Positions 1-29,665 of a stretch of DNA of 64,000 nucleotides are shown piece after piece; positions within the stretch are counted from its first letter, which is position 1; each line of letters begins with the position of its first letter. This stretch comes from Glandiceps talaboti. Lineage: Eukaryota; Hemichordata; Enteropneusta; Spengelidae. Under the pieces are notes generated by a model that saw only the letters and a program-made list of their open reading frames with translations, was not told the DNA's origin and searched no databases. A program made the translations under genes and the position numbers. The DNA lies in contig NC_135569.1 of NCBI RefSeq assembly GCF_964340395.1, positions 9,032,540 to 9,096,539 of the forward strand. Reading direction: 5' to 3'.

Positions 1-413
1 CCAAATCACCTCTTGTTTCATGTTTTTTATCAATAGGCCCAAAGATTTCATTTTTTTAAATTAGAAAGTCCATGGATTCCTTTATCTCATTACATATATG
101 TATGATCACAGTAGATTTAGTTGCCATCATTCATTATTAGAAAATAATATGATCAATATTTCAGTTAATTACTCTTCTACCACTACCTGTGAGTTGTACA
201 CTACAATAAATAATACAACTCTACAACCCTGGAGAAGCAAGTAAAGCAAAATACAGCTACCTTCCACAAAATAGAGAAATTAATTTTGGGAATCTGATCA
301 CATCGGTACTCTATAGCTAACATGTGTAGTTGGTAAACCAAACTACAAAGTTGCTATAGTTTGTATTCAGGTCTGGTACCAACAGAGGTCACAGAGACAA
401 TCGTACACTGCCC

Positions 414-426
414 AGGTCAAAGGTCA
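414..426 (+). promoter_or_regulatory. Perfect DR1 (AGGTCA A AGGTCA) nuclear-receptor-type element
   Basis: Two AGGTCA half-sites in direct orientation with one base between them, the consensus for RXR/HNF4/PPAR-class dimers. It sits in a loosely repetitive 360-560 segment with several other GGTCA half-sites. Binding is inferred. Confidence 0.35.
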
Positions 427-512
427 GGCAAGAACAGCCATAAGACACGACAATTTGTAGACTGTCAGTGTGAATGTCAGGTACAGAAGAGGTCAGAGAA
501 TTTGTAGACTCA

Positions 513-525
513 GGGTCAAAGGTCA
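513..525 (+). promoter_or_regulatory. Second DR1-like element (GGGTCA A AGGTCA)
   Basis: Same spacing and orientation as the element about 100 bases upstream. The two lie in diverged repeats that also share a TTTGTAGACT block, so both may derive from one duplicated segment. Confidence 0.3.
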
Positions 526-2159
526 AGTACAGAGGTCATAGACAACAATTTGTAGACTGCCAGGGGCAACACATTAACACTCTCCTTAAGTCAACAATAG
601 TACAAAATAGGTGTGGTTGGTGGACAAAACTTCCGTGATACAAAGTTCTTTTCAGTTTTATAGTACCACGAGTGCAATGTATTGCACATGTCTTGAAAAA
701 AGTTCACTTATGCCCATCATGCCCAGGTATGAGAAGATGAGGGAAGTACCAAAAAATATGTACAACAAATTTAGTAGTCTGATCTGCTTCCTGATCAGCT
801 AAAGAAATCAATATTTAAAATACTCTAAGTAGACATAAACTAAAATGTAGGCGTTTCCTGTTCATAGACTACTATCACTGAATTCTGAAGCCTTACTGAT
901 GACATGGCAAGGTAAAATTGAAAACATAACATTGGTAGAACTACATGGTTAGTTAATTCTGTTTTGCTCAACTTGTGTAAACAAATACCCTCCTGGTAGA
1001 GATGATTAACCATCAATAGAAATTAGTGTAAACAGTGACAAAAAGTAACACTGAAAATAGTCAATTTTGGAAATTCATAATATCATTTATGTAATGTAAC
1101 ACTAATGGGTGTCTTGTGAGAATATATCACTATCTTAGTTTTTGATATTTATAATACATGATTTTTTGGGGAATAGCAAGGGAAAATGTTTGACCTTGAC
1201 TGCTTGGTAACTAGCCAGTCTATTAACTGAGCCATGATAACTACTGATAAACTTTCTCCCAAAAAGTATTGTACAATATGCATACTCCTTGACCTTGACT
1301 CTTTCATGTTTCCACATGCACACATGCATTATCAACATGCCTTCTACCCAAACACAATTTTTCCCAAACCTTCTCGGAACTATAACAAACTGTGCAAATT
1401 AAGTTCAAAACTTACAGTAATTTTGTTCACTCATTTGAACCAGCAACGTACTGAAAGTGAGGTACGCAGAGAGCCTATGTTGCAGACTTTCATTACTCAT
1501 TTGCAATTTGTATTTCTATGTAATGGAATTCATGCGACTACGGACCATTTAGGAAAGTGTTGTATATATAACTTGAAAGGTATCTGCAACGTAGTCGGTG
1601 TTTCAAAACCTTACATAATTCACTTCTATTTCAGTTGCTACCATAGTGTATAATCAGGAAACCCAATGTGACACGTGTTACGTTCCCACCATGCACCGTA
1701 TCAAATGCTGCTACGGGCATATTCCAAACCCCAAAAACGACAGCCTTTAAAACATGTATTATGCTATTTAGCTCGACGAGGTATTTCTATTTATACTTAT
1801 CATATTGAATTTACAAGTGTCAAACGGTGTGTTTTTTCTGAGTTCGAGAAGCAAACTGGTAATTGTTAAGGACTGAACTTTGGTCAGTCGTATATTTACT
1901 CCCAGTCGAGTCCCACCACCACGTCGACGGCCAGTCGTTCAAGCTGGGAACTGTGCCAGACTGTACTTGCTACACGTCTAATACAGCACGACATCGACAC
2001 AATTTACGTAACCTAACTCTCAGAATGTCATCGAAATTGTTTGAGGGCAATGTAAAAACCTACCCGAGATCATATATAGCAAGGGACCAACGTTATTTCA
2101 TATGGGGGTGTAACTAAATGGGCAAACGTGAATCACTGTGATGATCTTGTGCTACTTAC

Positions 2160-2240
2160 GCGAATGGTGCTGTTAGCCGTAAAGTCCGTCCCAGTATTGA
2201 AGCTAGGTTCTTCAGAGCTCCACAGTGGCTGATAATCAGT
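2160..2240 (-). CDS. Candidate internal coding exon of an unidentified minus-strand gene (27 codons)
   Basis: On the minus strand a pyrimidine-rich tract ending TTTTTCAG (acceptor, 2241) precedes 81 bases that are open in phase 0 and end at a perfect donor GTAAGT (2159-2154). The peptide begins TDYQPLWSSEEPSF and ends TANSTIR, with unbiased, protein-like composition. I do not recognise it and found no convincing neighbouring exon. The rest of the gene could lie left of position 1, or this could be a chance match. Confidence 0.3.
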
Positions 2241-4725
2241 CTGAAAAATGAAAATAATGTCGTTAAACGCACTGTCAAGGGCGAAAAACACGAAAATCTG
2301 GAAAAATAACACGTCCACGTCCACGTACCACGGACAAAGAAATAAAATGGGAGCTCACTATATACTTCCTATAGGTTTTCATATATCCTTCCGCGCGTGA
2401 TGCGTACCCAGACGTCAACTCATCAGTGATTGGCTAATTAATGGAAAGGTGTTGTCAGAAACCAGCCAGGTCCAATCAAATGTTCCTTTACTTCATGATT
2501 GTATTGTAGACAAGAAATTTTCAGAAAGAGTTGCTAACGTACAAAACGATCACAAAATATACGTGATTTTAAAAGCTTTTGACAGTTAACCGTACCTATA
2601 AATAGTTGCCGTACATTTTAGTGAACAACAATTTCTTTCGGGGTGTTTATTTTAAGGGCGCGTATTAATTTTTAGGGTTTCACAGCTGTAGGTTTATCTG
2701 AGTTTAAAGGTCAACCAGAGAGGTCACAGATGTACAGTGCATCGTACGTCATCAGTGGCCGGGGGTTTAATCTATGGGTTACTTCTATACCTTCCATATG
2801 GACGAAAAAAACATTTACGTCCAGAGGAATTGCTTTGTGAATTGGCTAAGTGTTGATAACAATGTTTATATTATATTAAATTTCAAGTGAAAAAGAATAA
2901 TGATTTGGTATGCAGATACATTCCTGTGGTGAAAATGGTCGCATACCATCATCATTGAAATCTGGACATAACTGAGACTAGGGCTAAGGCCTGTATTAAG
3001 TTTTGTCACGGTATATGTAAATTTATTTGCCAATCTTTGCCCATCAATGACATTCAATATTATAAGAGTTCAGACCAAAATTAATGAATATTTCGTCATT
3101 ACAGGTATCAAACTTGAGTTTCATTGATAAAGGGGCAAAACTGAGTTTTAACGGTTAATGGGGTAGAGAAAATGACTGTCTCGGGTTAGTTTGTATTATA
3201 AATGTTCTGTGAAATCTGATGGCCATGGGTTTATGTGGTTTAGTTATGTTTTATTTTTATTTATGTTTTTGGTTGGTTTTTTTTTTTTGGGGGGGGGGCG
3301 TGTAATATGTACTGTGTGTAGTATTCTACTACCTACTGAATCACTTACATTGTAAACATCACCCGTGTGATATTTAGACCACATAATACTTGAAATAATT
3401 GGTGCCATCGATGTACTCAGTGAAAGTCGGGAAAACCCTAATATACTAATACCATTGCTGTCTGTATCCGTGGTAACACAGACTAGCCATCGAAATCCCG
3501 GGGGGTACTCTCATAGAAAGGTATACGTATGCGTGTAACCGACATATTACTTTTTGCACGAAAAATCCCAATCATGAGGTCTCCGATATGGGAAACTTCT
3601 TTATGCTTATAAATACCTGCACAGTATCAGCATAAAGGTAAATGACTAGATGATTGTGACTGAAAATCCAAATATTCAACTTGAACAATGGGTCTGATTT
3701 TTGATATACACACCCCCGTCTGGAAATTTATGGTATACCCCCACCCTCCACGGGATCGAAGGAGCACGGTAGATTAGTGTAATCAAGGTTAGATGTATAA
3801 AAAGTCGTAATTTCCTCCCGAGTAAAAAGCTTTATAACCTTATATTGTACGTTGTACTTTCATGTTCGTGACTTTGAACTCTGAATGAATGAAACAATGA
3901 ATGAGTGCGTTGGTTTGACGTCACGTTGTGACGTAGTTAAATAACATTTAAATGAGTTAGCTGTTTCAAAAAGGTACATGTAAAAGCTTTCTATGAACAT
4001 CACTAGATGAATTTTGTCTTCACCGTGTGAGACACGAAGGGAATGTACTGTTGCCGCGTTGTGGTAGACTGACAGTGGCGAAGAAACTCTAGAGGTTTAA
4101 GCTGTAATTACAATAAACCCTGTAATGATGTTATCGGTCCGGGCTTATCAGCCTGTTTGGGGAAATTAGACCGCGCCCACAACGGCTGATCTGTCAGTAA
4201 ATGGGATCGGGACCCCACGCTGTGTCTCAACCACACGCAGGGAAGAAACTTCTTTGTCTGTGTCTTAACGTAGATGTTGACGCCCTACTCTGTTGAAAAT
4301 AGGTGCGACACGACTCTTGGTGATGACGTCATCAATAAAGAAAAACAATTCCAATTCCAGGAAATGTTTTTGTATTGCGTAAAGATAGCACTAGCACTCA
4401 GGCTAAGTGGAATGACGAATATTCCACATCTAAAAATATATTCACCAGTAGTTCGACAAAAGTCAACATTCATTTTTACTACTGGAATAGCGGTTTTCTT
4501 TCTCCTTTTAAAAGTTCTTTAGATATGCTGTAGAAATTCAAATCAATTTTCTAAAATAGTACTTTATTCAAAATCGATAGAATTCTAATAAATCCCACCT
4601 CTGGGGATGACATTCCCTGAGTGCTGACTCCATATGCGGCCATATATGTTTATGGCATATGGAGTCAACTAGTCAAAACCGGGTATACCTGTCACACGGA
4701 ATGCTTTACTGTTATTATATTATAA
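2241..4725. other. Non-coding stretch between the candidate exon and the pentanucleotide array
   Basis: No exon or conserved frame was recognised. There is a poly-T/poly-G tract near 3278-3298. The segment around 4020-4330 is richer in GC and CpG and could be regulatory, but no gene start was identified. Confidence 0.5.
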
Positions 4726-4970
4726 TTATGTTATGTTATGTTGTGTTGTGTTGTGTTGTGTTATGTTGTGTTGTGTTGTGTTGTGTTGTGTTGTGTTGTG
4801 TTGTGTTGTGTTGTGTTGTGTTGTGTTGTGTTATTGTGTTGTGTTATGTTATTGTATTATGTCATATTATATTATGTCATGTTGTATTATATTATATTTT
4901 GTTATGTTATCATATTATATTATATTATATTATATTATATCATATCATATTATATTATATTATATTATAT
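4726..4970 (+). repeat. Pentanucleotide microsatellite (TTGTG/TTATG/TTATA)n
   Basis: About 245 bases of five-base units grading from TTATG through TTGTG to TTATA/TCATA, which suggests successive expansion of variant units. It creates spurious frames rich in Leu-Cys-Val. Confidence 0.95.
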
Positions 4971-6211
4971 GGAATTATCATTAGTGATGCTCGAAATATG
5001 CGTATCAAAGCGTTCAGAATCGCTATTGTTTTCTGGTTTATTATTTTTTAGTCAAACTTTATTATTTTTTTCTCAAATATTAATTTTCTTTTTTCAGTCG
5101 ACAAATACTCGTGACATCATCGTAAACACCCTGCACCATGGACACTTAACTCTGCTGGGGCCAGATATAGATACGTCGCGTCGTCCACATGAATATATAT
5201 CTCCGGCATAGCGAGGAAGCCGCCCCCAACGACCAACTTTCAATCCCTTTTGTTTGGAAGAGAAACCTTACGGGAATACTACTAGTTAATGTACATGGTT
5301 ATTTTGCTCAAGAATTTTAACCCGATAGCTATATCTCAAGCTTTTAGATATTTTCATGCGCAAACGTCACTTCGAAATCCCAGGATCTGGTCAAATAGAC
5401 CAGCTAAAAATCGTATTAGGCCCATGTACTTTGATGGTTGCTGTGAGGGTAAAGATAACGATGAATAAGTGACTGGGGGGCGCTGTCGTCGTCTGCTAAA
5501 GTACGTGGCTGATAAAAAAATAGCACTCGATACTTTATCTAGAACAGGGTACATGTACAGCCAAACAACAACATAGTCGGTCATAACGTCGTGTATATAC
5601 GTACGTCAGAGGAGACGTCCTCACGTGACTGAAATTGAATTTATATAATATATGCATGGTCGGTCTTTAAAAAATTACATTCAAGTTAGTATTATAAAAT
5701 AAATGCTGCATATCGCATAGCTTTATTTCTAAATCTACAAATTCAAATTTGTAATTTCATACGTGTATGTATGCTAGACACACAAAATAGATACGTCAGT
5801 GTCATTACTGCCACCCTTCCATCGAGGCAGCTACCATTTCAAATATCGGCCTCTCCTACCATACTCTATGAAGAAGGCCACCTATGTGTGGTCGAAACGT
5901 TGGGTATAATAAAGGAATTTTAATTAAACCGAAGACAAAAGGACTTGCTTTTTTTCAAACCCATCGTTATTTTTATTTATTTTTTATCTTTTTAATTAAT
6001 GGAACTGTAACAGTTTTGCAAACTATATTTTCTTACCAATCTACAATATGTATTGGAGGTCAATGACTACAAATAAACTGACCTTGTTGATGAATGAATG
6101 AATGAATGAATGAATGCATGAAATTTATTTCACCAAATCTAGATAAAAAAAATAATGCATATGATATAAATATACAAAATGGATATAAAAGAATTACACA
6201 ATTGTTATCTG
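4971..6211. other. Non-coding stretch upstream of copy A, with a small tetranucleotide repeat
   Basis: No gene recognised. It contains the hammerhead-like motif near 5866-5900 and a short (ATGA)n run at about 6090-6118. Confidence 0.5.
5866..5900 (+). ncRNA. Degenerate hammerhead-ribozyme-like motif (Penelope-type signature)
   Basis: TGAAGA (5869-5874), then a hairpin with GGCCAC (5876-5881) pairing GTGGTC (5888-5893), then GAAAC (5894-5898) and GTTGG. This is the CUGANGA / stem II / GAAA layout found at the ends of Penelope-like retroelements. The first core base is A instead of the essential C, so self-cleavage is unlikely. No Penelope coding sequence was seen nearby, so it would be a terminal relic. 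Confidence 0.4.
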
Positions 6212-6268
<57 letters not shown>

Positions 6269-6269
6269 G
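6212..6269 (+). repeat. Microsatellite (GTT)n
   Basis: About 19 GTT units, some 240 bases upstream of the copy A start codon. On the opposite strand it gives a poly-Asn frame with no other support. Confidence 0.95.
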
Positions 6270-6383
6270 AAGTAGAAACCTCTGTTCAATGGTAACATGT
6301 TTACACGTCCTCGGTTGGGTCCTTGACTATGATAATACACATATGCAAATATAGAAATAATTAAGTTACCGACAACAATACAC

Positions 6384-6507
6384 CACGTGACTGAAGTACA
6401 CTGACGTATCTCTATTGTGTGTCCAGCATACATACACGTATAAGATTACAAACTCGTTACGCAGTGTAAGAAGACCGCACTGGTGAACAACAGTGAGATA
6501 CCTCAAC

Positions 6508-6510
<3 letters not shown>
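6384..6510 (+). promoter_or_regulatory. Proximal promoter and 5' UTR of NPL copy A
   Basis: Upstream of the ATG are an E-box CACGTG (6384-6389, in the context CACGTGAC) and a TATA-like TATAAG (6439-6444), about 70 bases before the start codon. The stretch from about 6450 aligns weakly with 19000-19066 before copy B (AACTCG, AAGA/AAGACCG, GTGAGATAC, AACATG). No transcription start can be fixed from sequence. Confidence 0.3.
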
Positions 6511-16967
<10,457 letters not shown>

Positions 16968-18515
16968 AACTTGTTGATTCGTGCAAAGTTGTAGATGACA
17001 GGGTAACATTTATATATTGTAGATTATGGCACTTGAATGTAATTAGCTGTGTACAACATGCAATTAGCTCTGGTTTGTGCAACATACAGTGAGCTCTGTA
17101 TAATTTAACTATATAATTATATGTATACTTGTACCGTAATATTATGCTCACTTAGTATTATTTATAACAGTTAAAATATTCAACCGGTTCATTTTGTTCA
17201 TTTTGCACAGGTCATGCAACCATACATCTAATCTACTTTGGTTTTGATGTTTTAATACTATCGACTTTGCTTGCCATATTTTTCTGTATAAGAAAGAATT
17301 CGAAGTACTTAATCATTCAAAGAATCGCACACACACACACACACACACATACATACATACATACATACATACATACATACATACATACATACATACATAC
17401 ATACATACATACATACGCACGCACATACATACGCACGCACGCATACACGTACTATTGAATGCTTTGAACATTAGACAATCACGTGAATGTTTACGTGGAA
17501 TTCTCAACAAGTAAACGAAAATGCAAACACCACTACAATCAGAGCAACAATATGAATTTGTCATCGTCGACGGCTACAATTTTCATTATGGTTTACATCA
17601 TGTACGAAGTTCGTTTATTGAGCTTGTGTGATATTACGCCGTATTATTTTTCGCTGCGTCATCGGAAAACATATGCTGTAACTTGCGAGAATGCAATTCA
17701 TCACAACTGGTGAAACATGTTCGTACAAAGAGTTGTATGTTTTTTCAGAAAATTCAGTAATAAATACTATTTTACAGGCTTCTGCAGACCCTTGTTAAGC
17801 TTCCTTTGTCTAGTATTTACCCAATACCCATTGCATTTGCATATATGCAAATAGGAAACATTATTTTCAATGCAATTGACATATGGACGCGCAATGTTGT
17901 TTGTATGGCCAGGGTGAATACATAGATTAGAACGTACATCTTGCCTGCATGGATGGATAAAACAAAAAATACCATAACTGCCAAATATACTGCTGGTATA
18001 TAAGAGGAAAAAGTTCTAAAAAAGTATACGTCTTCCCTTAGTATTAAGCAAGCATGAATAGTGTATGGAGATAGTATACGCTTATTCGTAGCAACATTAT
18101 TCAATAGTTCGTATCCGTCGCTGGTATAAATCCTCAGTCCAGGCAAAATTACGAGTCCATGTGATTGATATCGTCCATATCGTACACTCTTGTCTGGAAC
18201 AACATTTTCTTATGACATAGGGACACGTTATGAAGGAAACTAATTATAAAATAAGAACTTGCTGCCGGCAAATGACACCCTTTGACAAAGTAAACACGTT
18301 CTACCCTGTTCTAATTAAAAACGAAAAAAAATCATTTTTGAAATAAAGTATTATATTTCAAAAGGTTATTTTTTTTTTCATTTTTAATCACAATGAAGTG
18401 AAAGAACGTCATCTTTCAAAACTTTACGGCATGGCATGTACTGTTCCCCTGTATCTACTGAGCGGATTCTGTTTCTTTTTTTTTCACAATTTAACCCTTA
18501 CACATCATTCTAAAA
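16968..18515. other. 3' flank of copy A, homologous to the 3' flank of copy B
   Basis: Blocks at 17817-18180 and 18240-18515 align with 28740-29000 and 29041-29665 downstream of copy B. The alignment ends near 18515/29665, which marks the right edge of the duplicated unit. Confidence 0.7.
17327..17446 (+). repeat. Microsatellite (CA)n(CATA)n
   Basis: Simple repeat 360 bases past the copy A stop codon. Confidence 0.95.
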
Positions 18516-18799
18516 TACTATAACTCAGGTGGAGCCCATGGACAGATTTGTGGTTTTCATTAATTAAATATTGTTTCAGGCTAAAAATGATGTTTTAATA
18601 GAATCGCCCATAGAAAAAAACTGTCGGGAGAGTGTTTATAATTAGCTGTACGTTCTTATGTGACCTCCCATTTGCGTGGTGAAGGATGTCTACCTTCCCT
18701 TCCTCCCTCCCTCCCTCCCTTGTGCTCTTGGGCGATGGAGAATAAACTGCCGTCTGTGTGAATTGGTTTCTGATGTGGGAGTGACTGAGCATTACGTGT

Positions 18800-18965
18800 T
18801 TTGATTGGTTGAGTACTAGTAAATTCATTCAGTGCTCCCATGTGGCTCAGGAAAACCTACGGTATTATGTCAGATGTATGTCACGAACGCTCACAAAAGA
18901 ACAAACGACAATAAACGTAACAGCCATATAGAAATCGCGAAGTGTACGGATTTTAATGAGATTGA
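18800..18965 (-). mobile_element. Solo arm of a MITE family, just upstream of copy B
   Basis: About 160 bases match one arm of the full inverted-repeat element at 51912-52397 (shared blocks GTGCTCCCATGTGGCT, AGGAAAACCTA, GCTCACAAAAGAACAAA, GATTTTAATGAGATTGA). It ends about 100 bases before the copy B start codon, at the left edge of the duplicated unit. Copy A has nothing like it upstream. Confidence 0.75.
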
Positions 18966-19063
18966 CTGGACACTAGAAACTCGACTCTGTTATTACACAG
19001 TACCCTCGTAAGACCGTACAGTAGTGGTGATAAAAACTGTGTGAGATACTCGATATACTTAAC

Positions 19064-28240
<9,177 letters not shown>

Positions 28241-28698
28241 AACTTGTTGAGTTGTGTAAAGTTGAGGGTGACAGGGTAACATTTATATCTTGTAGATTAT
28301 GGCACTTGAATGTAATTAGTTGTGTACAACATGCAATTAGCTGTGTACAACCTCAGACCACTGTAGTCCATCCACTAATCCATACACTGCAGGCACACTG
28401 TTTACCCTAACGTTTGAATACTATTGTTTACCATAGCAAAAAGTACCCCTTTTTACGATTCCACAGACTACTTAACGTTGGCCGACGAAAACACCCCCTT
28501 TTCGGTGAAATTTCTAACAAGTACCCGCTTCGTCTCGGACTGCCACCACTGGGTTCTTACCCCTTCCAGTTTACTGGGACGGTTGGTTAATGTGTCTTTT
28601 TTGTACATGTAGTGTGCTTATGATTTACTCATGTTTCTTGTAAGTGGTTTCGTTATTTTTATCGCCTGCAGCCAAAGGCAAATTTCCATGTTTAGTGA

Positions 28699-28704
28699 AC
28701 AATA
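28699..28704 (+). terminator. Possible poly(A) signal of NPL copy B
   Basis: AATAAA in the context GAACAATAAAAG, about 460 bases after the copy B stop. A and B share the 3' flank, but this part is poorly conserved in A. Weak support. Confidence 0.25.
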
Positions 28705-29108
28705 AAAGTAATCTTATCTTAGAATATAACGTGCATCTTGCTTGTGTACACAAAAATACCATGATTACTAATATTATAATGTAAGCCCTGACGGTGACCA
28801 GGACCGATGACGTAGTTACAGCATACTAGGAAAACGTTCTAAAAAGTATACTTCTTCCAATAGTATCAAGGAAGCATACAAAGTGCGTGGAGACAGAGTA
28901 CGCTTATTCCTAGCAACATTATTCAAAAGTTCGTATCCGTCGCTGGTATAAATACTCAGTTCATGCAAAATTACGAGTCCGTGTGATATCATCCATATCG
29001 TACACCCTTGTCTGGAACGACATTTACTTATGTAAAGAAAGTACACTAATTATAAGAACTAGCTGCCAGCAAATGACGCCCTTTGACAAAGTAAGAACAC
29101 GTTCTACC

Positions 29109-29192
29109 TCGTCTGTAAGGTACGCCGTGACGGGGCGCCCTCAAACAGAGGAGGCCGGTGAGGGCGAAACGTCACGACGTATCTTACAGTCT
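29109..29192. mobile_element. 84-bp MITE with a 10-bp target duplication (ACGTTCTACC)
   Basis: The inverted ends share CTGTAAG.TACG.CGTGAC. ACGTTCTACC is present at 29099-29108 and 29193-29202. The copy A flank has the single, empty-site copy at 18296-18305. A 9-10 bp duplication suggests Mutator-like mobilisation. Confidence 0.85.
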
Positions 29193-29306
29193 ACGTTCTA
29201 CCCTGTTCTAATTAAAAATGAAAACAAAATTATCTTCGAATAAATTAGGTAAACACAGTGAAGTGAAAGAACGTCATCTTTCAAAACTTTACGGCATGGC
29301 ATGTAC

Positions 29307-29584
29307 TAGACTCTCTCACAGTACGCGAAGCTTCGCATAAATAGCTAAAACTTGGGTTGTTTTGTATGCACCTGTATCTACTGCATAATTGTACTCGTAT
29401 ATGAGTACCCTAGTATCCCTAGCCCTGTACTGTGCGCCCTCATCGATCACATAGGGCTAACATTTTGTTGATGTGTTAGGGATACTGAGATACTAGTAAC
29501 GAGTACAATTATGCAGTAGATACATACAAAACAACCCAAGTTTTAGCTATTTATGCGAGGCTTCAAGAACTGTGAGAGAGTCTA
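29307..29584. mobile_element. 278-bp MITE with a 9-bp target duplication (GGCATGTAC)
   Basis: Ends TAGACTCTCTCACAGT and ACTGTGAGAGAGTCTA are perfect terminal inverted repeats, with long inverted arms inside (..AGCTAAAACTTGGGTTGTTT.., ..TACTGCATAATTGTACTCGT..). GGCATGTAC is at 29298-29306 and 29585-29593. The empty site is preserved in the copy A flank at 18433-18441. A 9-bp duplication with such ends fits a Mutator-type MITE. Confidence 0.9.
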
Positions 29585-29665
29585 GGCATGTACTGTTCCC
29601 CTGTATCTACTGGGTTGATGTTGTTTCTTTTTGTTCACAATTTAACCCTTACACATCATTCTAGA

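Larger units (their letters stand above)
1..2159. other. Intergenic or intronic DNA, no recognised gene
   Basis: Only short chance frames are seen on either strand. The one structured stretch is about 360-570, with repeated GGTCA half-sites and TTTGTAGACTG. Nothing supports a coding exon left of 2160. Confidence 0.6.
28241..29665. other. 3' flank of copy B, homologous to 16968-18515
   Basis: Shared blocks include the region after each stop codon (AACATTTATAT.TTGTAGATTATGG) and CACAATTTAACCCTTACACA near the right end. Two MITE insertions here are absent from A. No gene recognised. Confidence 0.7.

Noticed and set aside
1234-1653. Plus-strand 139-codon frame
   Set aside because: No recognisable domain, no exon-like boundaries and AT-driven composition; not supported.
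4659-5211. Long overlapping frames of 83-157 codons rich in Leu-Cys-Val
   Set aside because: They are translations of the pentanucleotide microsatellite; all frames are open because the unit has no stop, and flanks are not protein-like.
29140-29185. Hammerhead ribozyme in the 84-bp MITE
   Set aside because: GAGGA replaces the CTGANGA core (invariant U lost) and stem II is weak; noted only as a faint resemblance.
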